Shown here: in pieces, positions 19,334 to 27,736 of the stretch | Layout: each line of letters begins with the position of its first letter | Numbering within the stretch: the first letter of the stretch is position 1 | Source: Spongiactinospora rosea | Lineage (GTDB): Bacteria > Actinomycetota > Actinomycetes > Streptosporangiales > Streptosporangiaceae | Direction of reading: 5' to 3' | Length of the DNA stretch: 64,000 nt | Assembly: GCF_003315795.1 (NCBI RefSeq) | Contig: NZ_QMEY01000003.1 | Coordinates: 62,001-126,000, forward strand | Position numbers and translations under genes: made by a program | Notes under the pieces: model-generated | Database searches by the model: none | The model's input: the letters and a program-made list of their open reading frames with translations, nothing else | What the model was told of the DNA's origin: nothing

Positions 19334-20824
19334 ATGGAGGTCAATCAAGCACGGTCCGTGACGGGGACAGGACGACGCCGCTGGGCCGCGCTCGGCGTCG
19401 GCTTGATCGCGTCCTTCATGACCCTGCTAGACGTCAGCATCGTCAACGTCGCGCTGCCGTCCATCCGCGAGGCGCTGCAGGCCCCGGAGAGCGCGCTGCA
19501 GTGGATCGTGTCCGGTTACGCGCTGGCGTTCGGGCTGACGCTCGTGCCCGGCGGGCGGCTGGGCGACGCGCGCTCGCGCAAGACGATGTTCATGACGGGG
19601 CTCGTGGTGTTCATCACGGCCAGCGCGGCGGCCGGGCTGGCCCGCGACGTGTGGTGGCTGGTGATCGCCCGCTTCCTGCAGGGGATGGCCAGCGGGCTGA
19701 TCAACCCGCAGATCTCCGGGCTGATCCAGCAGCTCTTCCGCGGGGCCGAGCGGGGCAAGGCGTTCGGGTCGCTGGGCACCACGGTCGGCATCGCCACCGC
19801 GGCGGGGCCGGTGCTCGGCGGCCTGATCCTCGGCGTGGCCGGTTCGGAGGACGGCTGGCGCTGGGTCTTCTACGTGAACGTGCCGGTCGGCCTGCTGGCG
19901 CTCGCGCTGGCCAGGCACCTGTTCCCGGCCGGGGAGACCAAGCGCTGCGAGAGCCTGGACCCGATCGGCATCGTGCTGCTCGGGTGCGGGGTGGGCTCCC
20001 TGCTGCTGCCGTTCGCCCAGGCCAGGGAGTGGCAGAGCACGACCAAGTGGCTGCTGCTGCCGCTGGCCGCGGTGCTGCTCACCGCCTTCGTCCTCTGGGA
20101 GCGCCGCTACGCGCGGCGGGCCACCCCGCTGGTGAACCTCTCGCTGTTCCGCAAGCGCTCCTACGCGCTGGGCGCGGCGCTCATCCTGCTCTACTTCGCG
20201 GGCTTCACGGCGATCTTCTTCACCTTCACCCTCTACCTGCAGAGCGGGCTCGGCTTCAGCCCGCTGGCGGCAGGTCTGGCGATCACGCCGTTCGCGCTCG
20301 GGTCGGGCGTGGCCTCGACCGTGGGCGGGCGGATCGTCTCGCGCTACGGCCGCACCCTGGTCGCCGTCGGCCTGTGCCTGGTGCTGACCGGGCTGCTCGG
20401 CACGCTGCTGGCCGTACAGCTCGCGACCGGCCCCGGCGTGGCCTACGCGATGGCCGCGCCGCTGCTGGTCGGCGGTGTCGGCAGCGGGCTGGTCGTCTCG
20501 CCCAACGCCACGATCACGCTGTCGGAGGTGCCGGTGGCGGGCGGCGGGAGCGCGGCGGGCATGCTCCAGACCGGGCAGCGGATCGGCGCGGCGTTCGGCG
20601 TGGCGGCGGTGGGCTCGCTGTTCTTCGCCACGGTGGCCTCGACCGGGGGCGACTGGGCCTCGGCCTTCGAGCACGCGCTGCTCATGCTGTGCGTCTTCGT
20701 CCTGGCCGCGCTCTGCCTGGCGGTCGCCGACCTGCGCACGGGGCGGCACGGCGAACAGCCGCGGGAACACCACGGCGGGCACTCGGCGGAACGGCCCGGC
20801 GGCCACCCGCGGACCGGCGAATGA
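19334..20824 (+). CDS. MFS transporter, DHA2 (14-TM) drug:proton antiporter family
   Basis: A 496-aa protein with about 14 hydrophobic segments. The family motifs are LLDVSIVNVALPSIREAL in helix 1, GGRLGDARSRKTMF (motif A) after helix 2, and GPVLGGLI (motif C) in helix 5. The C-terminus is hydrophilic and His/Gly-rich (GEQPREHHGGHSAERPGG), a possible metal-binding cytoplasmic tail. The start is ATG 19334 with AGGAG at 19321. Export of a drug or secondary metabolite is inferred from the family; the substrate is unknown. Confidence 0.9.
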   Translation: MEVNQARSVTGTGRRRWAALGVGLIASFMTLLDVSIVNVALPSIREALQAPESALQWIVSGYALAFGLTLVPGGRLGDARSRKTMFMTGLVVFITASAAAGLARDVWWLVIARFLQGMASGLINPQISGLIQQLFRGAERGKAFGSLGTTVGIATAAGPVLGGLILGVAGSEDGWRWVFYVNVPVGLLALALARHLFPAGETKRCESLDPIGIVLLGCGVGSLLLPFAQAREWQSTTKWLLLPLAAVLLTAFVLWERRYARRATPLVNLSLFRKRSYALGAALILLYFAGFTAIFFTFTLYLQSGLGFSPLAAGLAITPFALGSGVASTVGGRIVSRYGRTLVAVGLCLVLTGLLGTLLAVQLATGPGVAYAMAAPLLVGGVGSGLVVSPNATITLSEVPVAGGGSAAGMLQTGQRIGAAFGVAAVGSLFFATVASTGGDWASAFEHALLMLCVFVLAALCLAVADLRTGRHGEQPREHHGGHSAERPGGHPRTGE

Positions 20825-20831
20825 GCCGCGG

Positions 20832-21065
20832 TTACTGGCTCTGGCCGGACAGGCGGTCGAAGAGGTCGAGCGCGGCCTGGCGTACCGGCGCGGGCGTGAG
20901 CCCCTGTAGTACGTCTCTGGCCTGCGGGATCGTGCGCGTCGTGGCGCACGTGATGGCCACCGACGCCGCGGCGGCCTGGTCGAGCGAGCCGGCCGGCAGG
21001 TTGTCGGCCATCTCCCGGGCGCTGGAGGCGAGGTCGAGGTTGTCCCTCATCGGCGGGGTGGTCAT
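20832..21065 (-). CDS. Small conserved hypothetical protein
   Basis: A 77-aa Ala-rich, probably helical protein (ATG 21065 behind AAGGAGGG). It contains SLDQAAAASVAITCATTRTI and APVRQAALDLFDRLSGQ. There is no signal peptide, membrane helix or known motif. It converges with the exporter gene only 7 bp away. The strong ribosome binding site is the best evidence that it is expressed. Confidence 0.55.
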   Translation of the reverse strand: MTTPPMRDNLDLASSAREMADNLPAGSLDQAAAASVAITCATTRTIPQARDVLQGLTPAPVRQAALDLFDRLSGQSQ

Positions 21066-21188
21066 GGGCCCTCCTTGACTTGCGGCGGCTCAGGGCCATT
21101 GTCGGCCACACGGGTCCTTCCAGGATGACGCACCCCCGCGTAGCGGGGCGTCACCGGTGCCTGTTCTGGCGCATCCGCGCCCCAACGG

Positions 21189-21220
21189 GCGAACCCGCAC
21201 CCTGCCGGGTGCGGGTTCGC
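21189..21220 (-). terminator. Strong hairpin terminator downstream of the LPMO gene
   Basis: GCGAACCCGCACCC (21189-21202) and GGGTGCGGGTTCGC (21207-21220) form a 14-bp perfect stem with a TGCC loop, 40 bp after the LPMO stop. There is no clear T-tract, as is common in GC-rich actinomycetes. Confidence 0.75.
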
Positions 21221-21261
21221 GCCAGGGCTCATCAACGTGTGGGGGTCATGGTAGCCCTGTG

Positions 21262-21975
21262 TTATACCTGTTGCCAGAGGGAGGGTGCGTTGGGCGGCTC
21301 CCAGCCGGTCAGCGCGGTGTGTCCCTGAACGCAGCGGTAGGTCGAGCCACCGTAGGTGACCGTGCTGCCGGGCTGGTAGTTGGTCCCGGCGGCCCAGGTG
21401 CCACCAGGGGTGGTCGGCTTGTCGGTGGGCGTCGGGGTCGGCTCGGGCGTCGGCTGGGGGCCGCCGGGGCCGACCTGCAGGTCCACGCAGGCGTAGAAGG
21501 CGTTGGAGGTGTCGTAGACGTTCCAGACCGCCAGCAGCTTGATCCGGCCGGTTCTGCCGCCCAGGTTCACATTGTGCGTGAACGTGGCCGGGGCCGTCTT
21601 GCCGTTGTCGTTGAACGAGGCGATGCGGGAGCCGCCGATGAAGTACTCCCATGTGCTCGTCCGGTGCTGGGCGGTGATCTTCCAGGTCAGCGAGACGTTG
21701 TTGCCGACGGAGGTCGCGGGCCAGGCCCTGCTCTCGTCGTCGAGCTGGCCGAACCGTCCTACGCCGCCACTGCAGCTGCGCTGCCCCTTGGGGCCTTCGA
21801 CGCTCTGCGGCTCGTAGATGATGGGCCCGCAGTTCGAGACGCGGCCTTGCGCGCACATCGCCTGGCGGCTGGGCGGGTTGGAGATGTAACCGTGCGCCAT
21901 GGCCGGCTGTGCGATGAAGACCGTCGAGCCGATGGCCATGATCGCCGCGGCCAGTAACGTGATCGCCCTTCGCAT
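21262..21975 (-). CDS. AA10 lytic polysaccharide monooxygenase with C-terminal CBM5/12 chitin-binding domain
   Basis: A 237-aa secreted copper enzyme. The signal peptide ends AMA with cleavage before H28, the first ligand of the histidine brace. The second brace His is H104 (TAQHRTSTWEYF), and F160 in NAFYACVDL is the expected axial residue. The catalytic domain runs to about 168, then a Pro/Thr linker of about 22 residues leads to a CBM5/12 module (194-237) with WAAGTNYQPGSTVTYGG and the aromatic pair in TGWEPPNAPSLW. It cleaves crystalline chitin or cellulose oxidatively. A palindrome upstream suggests sugar-responsive repression. Confidence 0.95.
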   Translation of the reverse strand: MRRAITLLAAAIMAIGSTVFIAQPAMAHGYISNPPSRQAMCAQGRVSNCGPIIYEPQSVEGPKGQRSCSGGVGRFGQLDDESRAWPATSVGNNVSLTWKITAQHRTSTWEYFIGGSRIASFNDNGKTAPATFTHNVNLGGRTGRIKLLAVWNVYDTSNAFYACVDLQVGPGGPQPTPEPTPTPTDKPTTPGGTWAAGTNYQPGSTVTYGGSTYRCVQGHTALTGWEPPNAPSLWQQV

Positions 21976-22012
21976 GTAGTGCTCCTTTATGGCTGGGGTA
22001 AGCTAAACATAA

Positions 22013-22025
22013 AGGAAAGTTTCCT
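22013..22025. promoter_or_regulatory. Palindromic operator upstream of the LPMO gene
   Basis: AGGAAAGTTTCCT is a perfect 13-bp palindrome, 38-50 bp before the LPMO start; read on the minus strand the extended site is GTTAGGAAACTTTCCTTTA. It resembles the GAAASTTTC-centred palindromes reported upstream of actinomycete chitosanase genes and bound by ROK-family repressors such as CsnR. The match to that family is from memory and should be treated as inference. Confidence 0.55.
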
Positions 22026-22079
22026 AACAGTAAATCCCCCGGCAACCGAATTTCCGGGCTTCTGTCAAGATCTCCGCGC

Positions 22080-22607
22080 TTATCCGGCCGCGTCCGGCCG
22101 TTCCCCGCCCGCGTTCCACCTGTAGATGCGCACCGTGCGGTCACCGTGCCAGATCTCGGTGCGGTCCATCTGGAAGCCGAGCCCTTCCGCGATCCGCCAC
22201 GACGCCGTGTTCCGCTCATTCACCAGGCACCACAGCTCGGTCAGCCCCAGCTCTTGCCTGGCATGCGCGAACACCGCCCGGGCCGCCTCCTTGCCCAGCC
22301 CCTGGCCCCAGTACGGCCGGGCGAACCGCCAGCCGATCTCGATCCCGTCCTCCCACGGCGCCAGCCCGCAGTCGCCGACCACCTGGCCGTCCGCCGCGCG
22401 CACCACCGTGTAGAGGGTGAACCCCCGCTCGGCCAGGCAGTTGATCTTCTTCTCCTGCTGCCCGCGGATGCGTTCCGCGCTCCAGGTCCCGCCGTCGGCG
22501 ATGTAGCGCACGGCCTCGGGGTCGGCGAACAGGTCCACGAAGAAGCCCAGATCGCCGGGCTCCGGCGCGCGCAGGATCAGTCGTTCTGTGGACAGTGGCA
22601 ACGGCAT
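22080..22607 (-). CDS. GNAT-family N-acetyltransferase (RimJ/RimL type)
   Basis: A 175-aa acetyltransferase with the RimJ/L-like opening LSTERLILRAPEPGD. The acetyl-CoA loop is RPYWGQGLGKEAARAVF (about residues 97-113) and the C-terminal LVNERNTASWRIAEGLGFQ is typical. The start is ATG 22607 behind AGGAGG. It is divergent from a second GNAT gene; the 70-bp gap would hold both promoters. The substrate is unknown. Confidence 0.85.
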   Translation of the reverse strand: MPLPLSTERLILRAPEPGDLGFFVDLFADPEAVRYIADGGTWSAERIRGQQEKKINCLAERGFTLYTVVRAADGQVVGDCGLAPWEDGIEIGWRFARPYWGQGLGKEAARAVFAHARQELGLTELWCLVNERNTASWRIAEGLGFQMDRTEIWHGDRTVRIYRWNAGGERPDAAG

Positions 22608-22677
22608 TTCGACATCCTCCTGGTCTCCCCGGCCCCCTGGTACGACACTTGGCCCGGGCGAGCGGGAGAATACGGCA

Positions 22678-23271
22678 ATGCCCGATCAGCGACGAACGAT
22701 TCGCCCGGATTTTGCCACCAAGCCCACGCTTGACGGCGACCTCGTGACGCTCCGCCCGATCAGCGCGGACGACCTGCCCGCGCTGCTGCCGATGCTCAAG
22801 GACCCCGAGGTGGCCCGGCTGACCGGCAGCCACGCGGCGGACTTCGACGACGAGCGGCTGCGGGCATGGTACGCCACGCGCGCCGACCAGGACGACCGGC
22901 TGGACCTCGCCGTGGTGGAGCGGGCGACCGGGCGCTGCGTCGGGGAGATCGTGCTCAACCAGTGGGACGAGGGCAACGAGAGCTGCAACTTCCGGGTCGC
23001 GTTCGTGCCCGACGCCGTCGGCAGGGGCCTCGGCACCGAGGCGGCACGGCTGATCGTCGGGTACGGCTTCGAGAAGCTGGGCCTGCACCGGATCTGGCTG
23101 GAGGTGTACGCGTTCAACCCGCGGGCCCGCCGCAGTTACGAGAAGGTCGGGTTCGTCGCCGAAGGCACGCTGCGCGACGCCCTGCTGTGGGAGGGCGAGC
23201 GGGTGGACGCCACGGTGATGTCGATCCTCGCGCCGGAGTGGGCCCGCATCGCGGCCGGGGAGCGGCGGTGA
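22678..23271 (+). CDS. GNAT-family N-acetyltransferase
   Basis: A 197-aa acetyltransferase. GDLVTLRPISADDLPALLP opens the domain, VPDAVGRGLGTEAARLIVGY is the acetyl-CoA loop and FNPRARRSYEKVGFV the C-terminal hallmark. The start is ATG 22678 after GCGGGAG. Its stop overlaps the GTG start of the following phosphotransferase gene (GTGA), so the two are co-translated and may handle the same small-molecule substrate. Confidence 0.87.
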   Translation: MPDQRRTIRPDFATKPTLDGDLVTLRPISADDLPALLPMLKDPEVARLTGSHAADFDDERLRAWYATRADQDDRLDLAVVERATGRCVGEIVLNQWDEGNESCNFRVAFVPDAVGRGLGTEAARLIVGYGFEKLGLHRIWLEVYAFNPRARRSYEKVGFVAEGTLRDALLWEGERVDATVMSILAPEWARIAAGERR

Positions 23272-24116
23272 CGGATCTCGTCGAACGGCACCGCGCGCTG
23301 CTCGGCCGGTTGCTGCCCGGCGACGACCTCGGCGGGCTCGACGTCCGCGAGGGGCAGTTCCATCATGTGGTGATCGGCTCGGCGCGGGTGGTGTGCCTGC
23401 CCCGCACCCCGGCCGCGGCGGCACGGCTGCCCGCCCGCGCCGCCGTGCTGCGCACGCTGGCCGGTTTCGGTCTCGGCTTTCGCGTCCCCGTCCCGGTCGC
23501 CTCGGACGGGGAACGGTACCTGGTGCTGGACCGGATCCCCGGAGCGCCGCTGCCGGACGGCGAGCCCGCCGGCCCCCGGACGTCCGAGGCGGTGGCCCGG
23601 CAGTACGCCGCGCTGCTCGCCGAGTTGGCCAGGGCCGGAGCCGACCAGACCGTGCGCGATGCGCTGCCGCACCAGGAACCGGACCGGTGGCGGAGGTTCG
23701 CGGACGATGTGCGCGCCGAGCTGTACCCGCTCATGTCCGCCGCAGGACGAGGCCGCGCGGAACGCGAACTCACGCCGCTCGCCGCCCTGCCCCACATCAC
23801 CACGGCGGTCGTCCACGGCGACCTCGGCGCGGCGAACGTGCTGTGGGAGACCGCCGGGGGAGCGCCGCGCCTGGCCGGGGTGGTCGACTGGGACGAGGCG
23901 GGGCTGGGCGACCCCGCCGAGGACCTGGCCGCCATCGCCGCGAGCCACGGAACCCACCTGCTGGACCGGATCATCGCCCTGACCGGCGGCCCCGCCGCCG
24001 CGCTGCTGGCCAGGGCCGATGTCATCCGCGGCACCTTCGCCCTGCAACAGGCGCTTTCGGCGCACCGCGACGGGGACGCCGCCGAACTGGCCGACGGCCT
24101 GGCCCGCTACGTCTGA
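23268..24116 (+). CDS. APH-family phosphotransferase (kanamycin-kinase-like fold)
   Basis: A 282-aa small-molecule kinase fold. The Brenner motif is VVHGDLGAANVLWE (catalytic Asp) and the metal-binding VVDWDEAGLGDPAEDLA follows 25 residues later. The start is GTG 23268, overlapping the upstream acetyltransferase stop by 4 bases. An acetyltransferase plus phosphotransferase pair recalls aminoglycoside or similar antibiotic-modifying operons, but neither gene matches a named resistance enzyme. Confidence 0.85.
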   Translation: MTDLVERHRALLGRLLPGDDLGGLDVREGQFHHVVIGSARVVCLPRTPAAAARLPARAAVLRTLAGFGLGFRVPVPVASDGERYLVLDRIPGAPLPDGEPAGPRTSEAVARQYAALLAELARAGADQTVRDALPHQEPDRWRRFADDVRAELYPLMSAAGRGRAERELTPLAALPHITTAVVHGDLGAANVLWETAGGAPRLAGVVDWDEAGLGDPAEDLAAIAASHGTHLLDRIIALTGGPAAALLARADVIRGTFALQQALSAHRDGDAAELADGLARYV

Positions 24117-24304
24117 GCGCGCCCCCGCCGGATCGCCCGGACGAAGGCCGCCCACTCGCCCGGGGTGAACAGCAGGCTGGGCCCGCCGGGATCTTTGCTG
24201 TCACGGACCGCGACGGCGCCCGGCAGCAGGGCCACCTCCACGCAGTCGTCGCCGGTGCCGGAACTGCGGGTGCTCTTGCGCCAGTGTGCGGTGGTGAGGT
24301 CCAT
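24107..24304 (-). CDS. DUF397 domain protein (BldB/WhiJ-partner type)
   Basis: A 65-aa protein with the DUF397 hallmarks TAHWRKSTRSSGTGDDCVEV, AVRDSKDPGGP and FTPGEWAAFVRAIR. In actinomycetes these proteins are encoded next to XRE/DUF5753 regulators and interact with them in developmental control. Its ATG lies 3 nt after the stop of the upstream XRE gene, so the two form an operon. It overlaps the convergent phosphotransferase gene by 10 bp. Confidence 0.93.
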   Translation of the reverse strand: MDLTTAHWRKSTRSSGTGDDCVEVALLPGAVAVRDSKDPGGPSLLFTPGEWAAFVRAIRRGRAQT

Positions 24305-24307
24305 TCG

Positions 24308-25165
24308 TCAGCCCTCCAGGCGATCGACCAGGTTGGAGAGATACGCGATCGAGGCGTCGGCGCTCAGCGCCGAGTCGCTGAGGTGCCGGAACATCAGCCG
24401 GAAGCGGTCCAGCTCACCGGTCTCCTCAAGGTAGAGCCCGTCGGCGGGCGTCTCCAGGTAGACGATGCTGCGGTCGGTGGGATCGGGGAAGTCGAGGATC
24501 ACGAACTGCCCGGCCAGCCCCGCGTGCGGGCCCGCCGACATCGGCAGGACCTGCAGCTTGACGTGGGACAGCGGGCTGGTATCGATCAGCCGCCGCAACT
24601 GCCGCTCGTGGACCTGGGGCTGGTGGACCGTGCGCAGCAGGGCGGCCTCGTCGATCACCGCCCACAGCCTGGTCGGGTCGTCCTTCTCCAGGATGCGCTG
24701 GCGCTCCATGCGGGCGGCCACCCGCCGCTCGACCTCCGCCGAATCGCGGACGCTGGCCGCCCGGGTGATCGCCCGCGCGTAGTCGGGGGTCTGCAACAGG
24801 CCGGGGATGAGGCCGAGCTGGTAGGAGCTGATCGACGCCGCCTCGGCCTCCAGCCCGACGTACGGGCCGCGGAAGACGTCCTTGTAGACCGTCCACCAGG
24901 CGGGATGACGCGCCTCGCGGGCGAGCGTGACCAGGCCGTGCACCAGCTCCTCGTCCTCGGCCCCGTAGGCCGCGCACAGGACCCGGATCACATGGACGTC
25001 CGGCCGCCTGGTCAGGCCGTTCTCCAGCCGGGAGATCTTCGACGTCGACCATTCGAGCTCGTCCGCGGCCTGCTGGATGGTCATGCCCGCGGCATCGCGC
25101 AGCCTGCGCATCTCACGGCCGAGCCGGCGCAGGCGCAGGGTCGGGCTACGATCTCCATCGCTCAC
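24308..25165 (-). CDS. XRE helix-turn-helix regulator with DUF5753 domain (WhiJ-like)
   Basis: A 285-aa regulator. The N-terminal HTH is LRRLRDAAGMTIQQAADELE followed by WSTSKISRLENG. The long C-terminal DUF5753 domain contains SISSYQLGLIPGLLQTPDYAR, VIDEAALLRTV, LQVLPMSAGPHAGLAGQFVI and IVYLETPADGLYLE. GTG 25165 is chosen for AGAGGAAG upstream. It is paired with the DUF397 gene, the classic WhiJ-like arrangement in Streptomyces relatives that modulates development and antibiotic production. Confidence 0.93.
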   Translation of the reverse strand: MSDGDRSPTLRLRRLGREMRRLRDAAGMTIQQAADELEWSTSKISRLENGLTRRPDVHVIRVLCAAYGAEDEELVHGLVTLAREARHPAWWTVYKDVFRGPYVGLEAEAASISSYQLGLIPGLLQTPDYARAITRAASVRDSAEVERRVAARMERQRILEKDDPTRLWAVIDEAALLRTVHQPQVHERQLRRLIDTSPLSHVKLQVLPMSAGPHAGLAGQFVILDFPDPTDRSIVYLETPADGLYLEETGELDRFRLMFRHLSDSALSADASIAYLSNLVDRLEG

Positions 25166-25424
25166 GCGGTCTTCCTCTCTTGGGCTGCGCGCCGATGACC
25201 GGCGGCACCGGGGGCAAGTGGTGCGGGACCTCACCGATCAAGGGGATCGGCCGGGCTCCGTGAACGCATGATGACTCTGAGTATAGAACTTCGCGCTCTT
25301 CGTGACCGATGCGTTGCCCAGACGAGGGGCCCAGGGGAGGAGCGCAGGGAGGGGCGCCGGCCGTACGGCCCGGTGCGGTGGTGCCTGCTGGACCACCACT
25401 CGGGGCGGCTGCGAGGATGGCGAG

Positions 25425-26039
25425 GTGACCTCCTGCCTGTCCTCCACGCGCCTGGCCCGGGCCGCCGTCTTCGCGGTGGTCTGCGTCATGGTCTCGGTGG
25501 GCGGGCACGCCTTCGCCGGGGGCGGGCTCGTCGCCCCCGGGATGCTCGCGGCAGGCGCGGCCGGTGCGTTCGCGCTGGCGTGGGTGCTGAGCGGCCGTGA
25601 ACGCGGGCTCGGCGTCGTGCTCGGCGCGACGACCGCGGCGCAGGTCGTGCTGCACGAGCTGTTCGACCGGACGCCGTACCCCGCCGATCCGCCGCCCGCC
25701 CCGCTCATCGTCCCCGGCGAATGGCATCACTACCCCGGCGCCGGGATGACCGCCGCCCATCTCGTGGTCGCCCTGCTCACCGGGTGGTGGCTGTATCGGG
25801 GCGAGAGCGCCCTCTGGCTGATGGCGCGGCTGTGGGGGATGCCCGTCCCGCCCGTGCCGGGCCGGTTCGCACTGGCCGTGCCCTGCCCGGAGGCCGGGCC
25901 GGTACGACGGGCGGTGCCGTCCGACACGCCCGCTCCGTTCGGCGCCCTGGACGTCGCGGCGCCGATCCACCGGCGCGGCCCTCCGGCGCGCCGCCACGCC
26001 GGGCGGACCGTCCCGCTGATCTTCGCGACGCGGGGCTGA
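25425..26039 (+). CDS. Hypothetical integral membrane protein
   Basis: A 204-aa protein with about four hydrophobic segments: ARAAVFAVVCVMVSVGGHAF, GMLAAGAAGAFALAWVL, GVVLGATTAAQVVLHELF, and AAHLVVALLTGWWLYRGESA. A His-rich loop (GEWHHYPGAGMTAAH) could bind a metal. The start GTG 25425 is inferred from GAGGATGGCGAG upstream and from the first membrane helix. It lies 118 bp before a CopC-domain gene on the same strand, an arrangement suggesting a role in copper handling. Confidence 0.65.
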   Translation: MTSCLSSTRLARAAVFAVVCVMVSVGGHAFAGGGLVAPGMLAAGAAGAFALAWVLSGRERGLGVVLGATTAAQVVLHELFDRTPYPADPPPAPLIVPGEWHHYPGAGMTAAHLVVALLTGWWLYRGESALWLMARLWGMPVPPVPGRFALAVPCPEAGPVRRAVPSDTPAPFGALDVAAPIHRRGPPARRHAGRTVPLIFATRG

Positions 26040-26157
26040 CGGCCGTCGGCGTGCCCGGATCGCGCCGGGCCGCGGAAGCGTGCGCTGGGCGCGATGTTCG
26101 TGCCGTACGTCCGAAAGTGCCCGGAATCCCGGGCCGTCGTCCTAGATGGAGAAAACG

Positions 26158-26790
26158 ATGGCAATCGTGCCGCGTTTCGCGCGCAGCGGCCTCGCGGTGG
26201 TGCTCGGCTGCGCGATGTTCTTCGCCCTCACCACCGTCGCCGCCCCCGGCGCGCTGGCCCACGACCGGCTCAAGAGCAGTTCGCCCGCCAAGGACGCCAA
26301 GGTGTCGGAGCTGAAGGAGATCGAGCTGGACTTCACCTCCGGCGTCAAGTTCCCCGTGGTCGTCCTGCGCGGGCCGGGGGAGAAGGCGGTGAAGCTCGAA
26401 AAGCCGGAGACCGGTGACCAGAAGGTCACCGCCGCCGTGCCCGGGCCGCTGGAGTCCGGCGACTACGTGATCGCCTGGCGGGTGGTCTCGTCGGACGGCC
26501 ACCCGATCGAGGGCGAGATCCCCTTCGAGCTGACCGCTCCGGCGGAGGATAGCGCCGAGCCCACCAGCGAGCCGACCGCCGAGCCCACCACTCAGCCCTC
26601 CGAGCCCACCGAGCCTTCAGGGCCCTCCGAGCCCGCCACCGACCCGGCCTCACCGGTCGCGGCGACCGGCGACGACGCGGGCGGCCAGGGCACGCCCGGC
26701 TGGATCTGGTTCGCGGTGGCCGCGGTCGTCGTGGTCGGCGGCGGCGTGTGGCTGGCGATCGGCCGCAAGCGCCCGGACGAGTCCGGGTGA
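26158..26790 (+). CDS. CopC-domain copper-binding protein with C-terminal membrane anchor
   Basis: A 210-aa exported protein. The signal peptide ends GALA with His as the first mature residue (HDRLKSSSPAK), the position of the CopC Cu(II)-binding His. The second site is VVSSDGHPIEGEIPFEL with the conserved Asp and His. A Ser/Pro/Glu/Thr-rich stalk (about 60 residues) leads to a membrane helix (WIWFAVAAVVVVGGGVWLAI) and RKR. ATG 26158 is preferred over ATG 26146 because the latter contains the GGAG ribosome binding site. It probably binds copper at the outer membrane face; no CopD gene is adjacent. Confidence 0.87.
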   Translation: MAIVPRFARSGLAVVLGCAMFFALTTVAAPGALAHDRLKSSSPAKDAKVSELKEIELDFTSGVKFPVVVLRGPGEKAVKLEKPETGDQKVTAAVPGPLESGDYVIAWRVVSSDGHPIEGEIPFELTAPAEDSAEPTSEPTAEPTTQPSEPTEPSGPSEPATDPASPVAATGDDAGGQGTPGWIWFAVAAVVVVGGGVWLAIGRKRPDESG

Positions 26791-26918
26791 TCCGGTAACC
26801 CGCCACGCGTGATCGCACCCGATGCGCATCCGACTCCGGAACGTGATGCACGGCCACTTCCCAAGCCTTTGGATACGTGGTCCCATACGTTCCGGGGCGG
26901 ACGCATTGGGGCGGGGAA

Positions 26919-27509
26919 ATGTCAGATCAGGTGGGCTGGACCGTTTTCATCGGTGTCATTGGATTGATCATCGCCATCATGGCCTGGCTGTTACCTGACC
27001 CTTTTCACATTAACGACCGGCCCACCTCGCTCACCGTCACGATGGCGCCTCCAGCGCCCACCGAACCGATGGAGAGCCCGACCGGCGATTCCACGAACGA
27101 GCGCACGGACGAGCCCACCGAAGAACCGTCCGAAGAGCCCACGAAGGAACGCTCCGAAGAACCGGCGGAGCAGCCGTCGGAGGATCCCGAACCAGAACCA
27201 GAACCGGAGCCGGAACCTGAGCCCGAGCCGGTGACCTCGGCGCGCGCGGCCGGTTTCGCCGGCCAGGTCCAGGTGCTTCCCGGGGCCACTCTGACGGTCT
27301 ACCGCCATCCCCGGCTCGCCGCGCCCGTCATGGGATACCTCCAGAACGGCTCGGTGATCCAGATTCTGTGCACCGCGCAGGGCGATACCGTGGTGGGCAA
27401 CAACGGTCAGACCAGCAGCCTGTGGAATGGCATAAACGGCGGTTTCGTACCGGACGTCTTCATCTATACGGGAACGGACCAGGCGACGATGCCCAATTGC
27501 CCGCCCTGA
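26919..27509 (+). CDS. Membrane-anchored protein with acidic repeat stalk and SH3-like domain
   Basis: A 196-aa protein. An N-terminal membrane helix (TVFIGVIGLIIAIMAWLLP) anchors it. A long low-complexity stalk rich in Glu-Pro-Ser/Thr follows, ending in a run of PE dipeptides (about residues 89-103). The C-terminal 80 residues (GFAGQVQVLPGATLTVYRHP to the end) look like a bacterial SH3 domain, including a Cys in VIQILCTAQGD and one at TMPNCPP. It is likely exposed at the cell surface. The function is unknown. Confidence 0.7.
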   Translation: MSDQVGWTVFIGVIGLIIAIMAWLLPDPFHINDRPTSLTVTMAPPAPTEPMESPTGDSTNERTDEPTEEPSEEPTKERSEEPAEQPSEDPEPEPEPEPEPEPEPVTSARAAGFAGQVQVLPGATLTVYRHPRLAAPVMGYLQNGSVIQILCTAQGDTVVGNNGQTSSLWNGINGGFVPDVFIYTGTDQATMPNCPP

Positions 27510-27568
27510 CGTCTCCCGCGCCCGGCAGGTTTGCCACCCGGTCCCCCGTGGAATCCGATGGGGTGGAG

Positions 27569-27720
27569 TGAACCTTTTTCAACCGGTCGCCTGGACCAGG
27601 TCGAGGGTGCCTCCGCCGAAATCGGACCGGGGCCGGTGTCCTGGCAGGACGCCTGGTCACGCGGACACGGCATCTCGCTTACCGCCTCTGGCCGGGGAAT
27701 CTGAGGTTGAAAAAGGTTCA
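27569..27720. repeat. Pair of perfect 16-bp inverted repeats upstream of the GH4 gene
   Basis: TGAACCTTTTTCAACC at 27569-27584 is the exact reverse complement of GGTTGAAAAAGGTTCA at 27705-27720, 120 bp apart. The second copy ends 16 bp before the GH4 ATG. The A/T-rich repeats stand out from the GC-rich surroundings. They could be twin operators that loop DNA, or the ends of a small non-coding element. No ORF is evident between them. Confidence 0.7.
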
Positions 27721-27736
27721 GTCTGTGGGGTCGATC

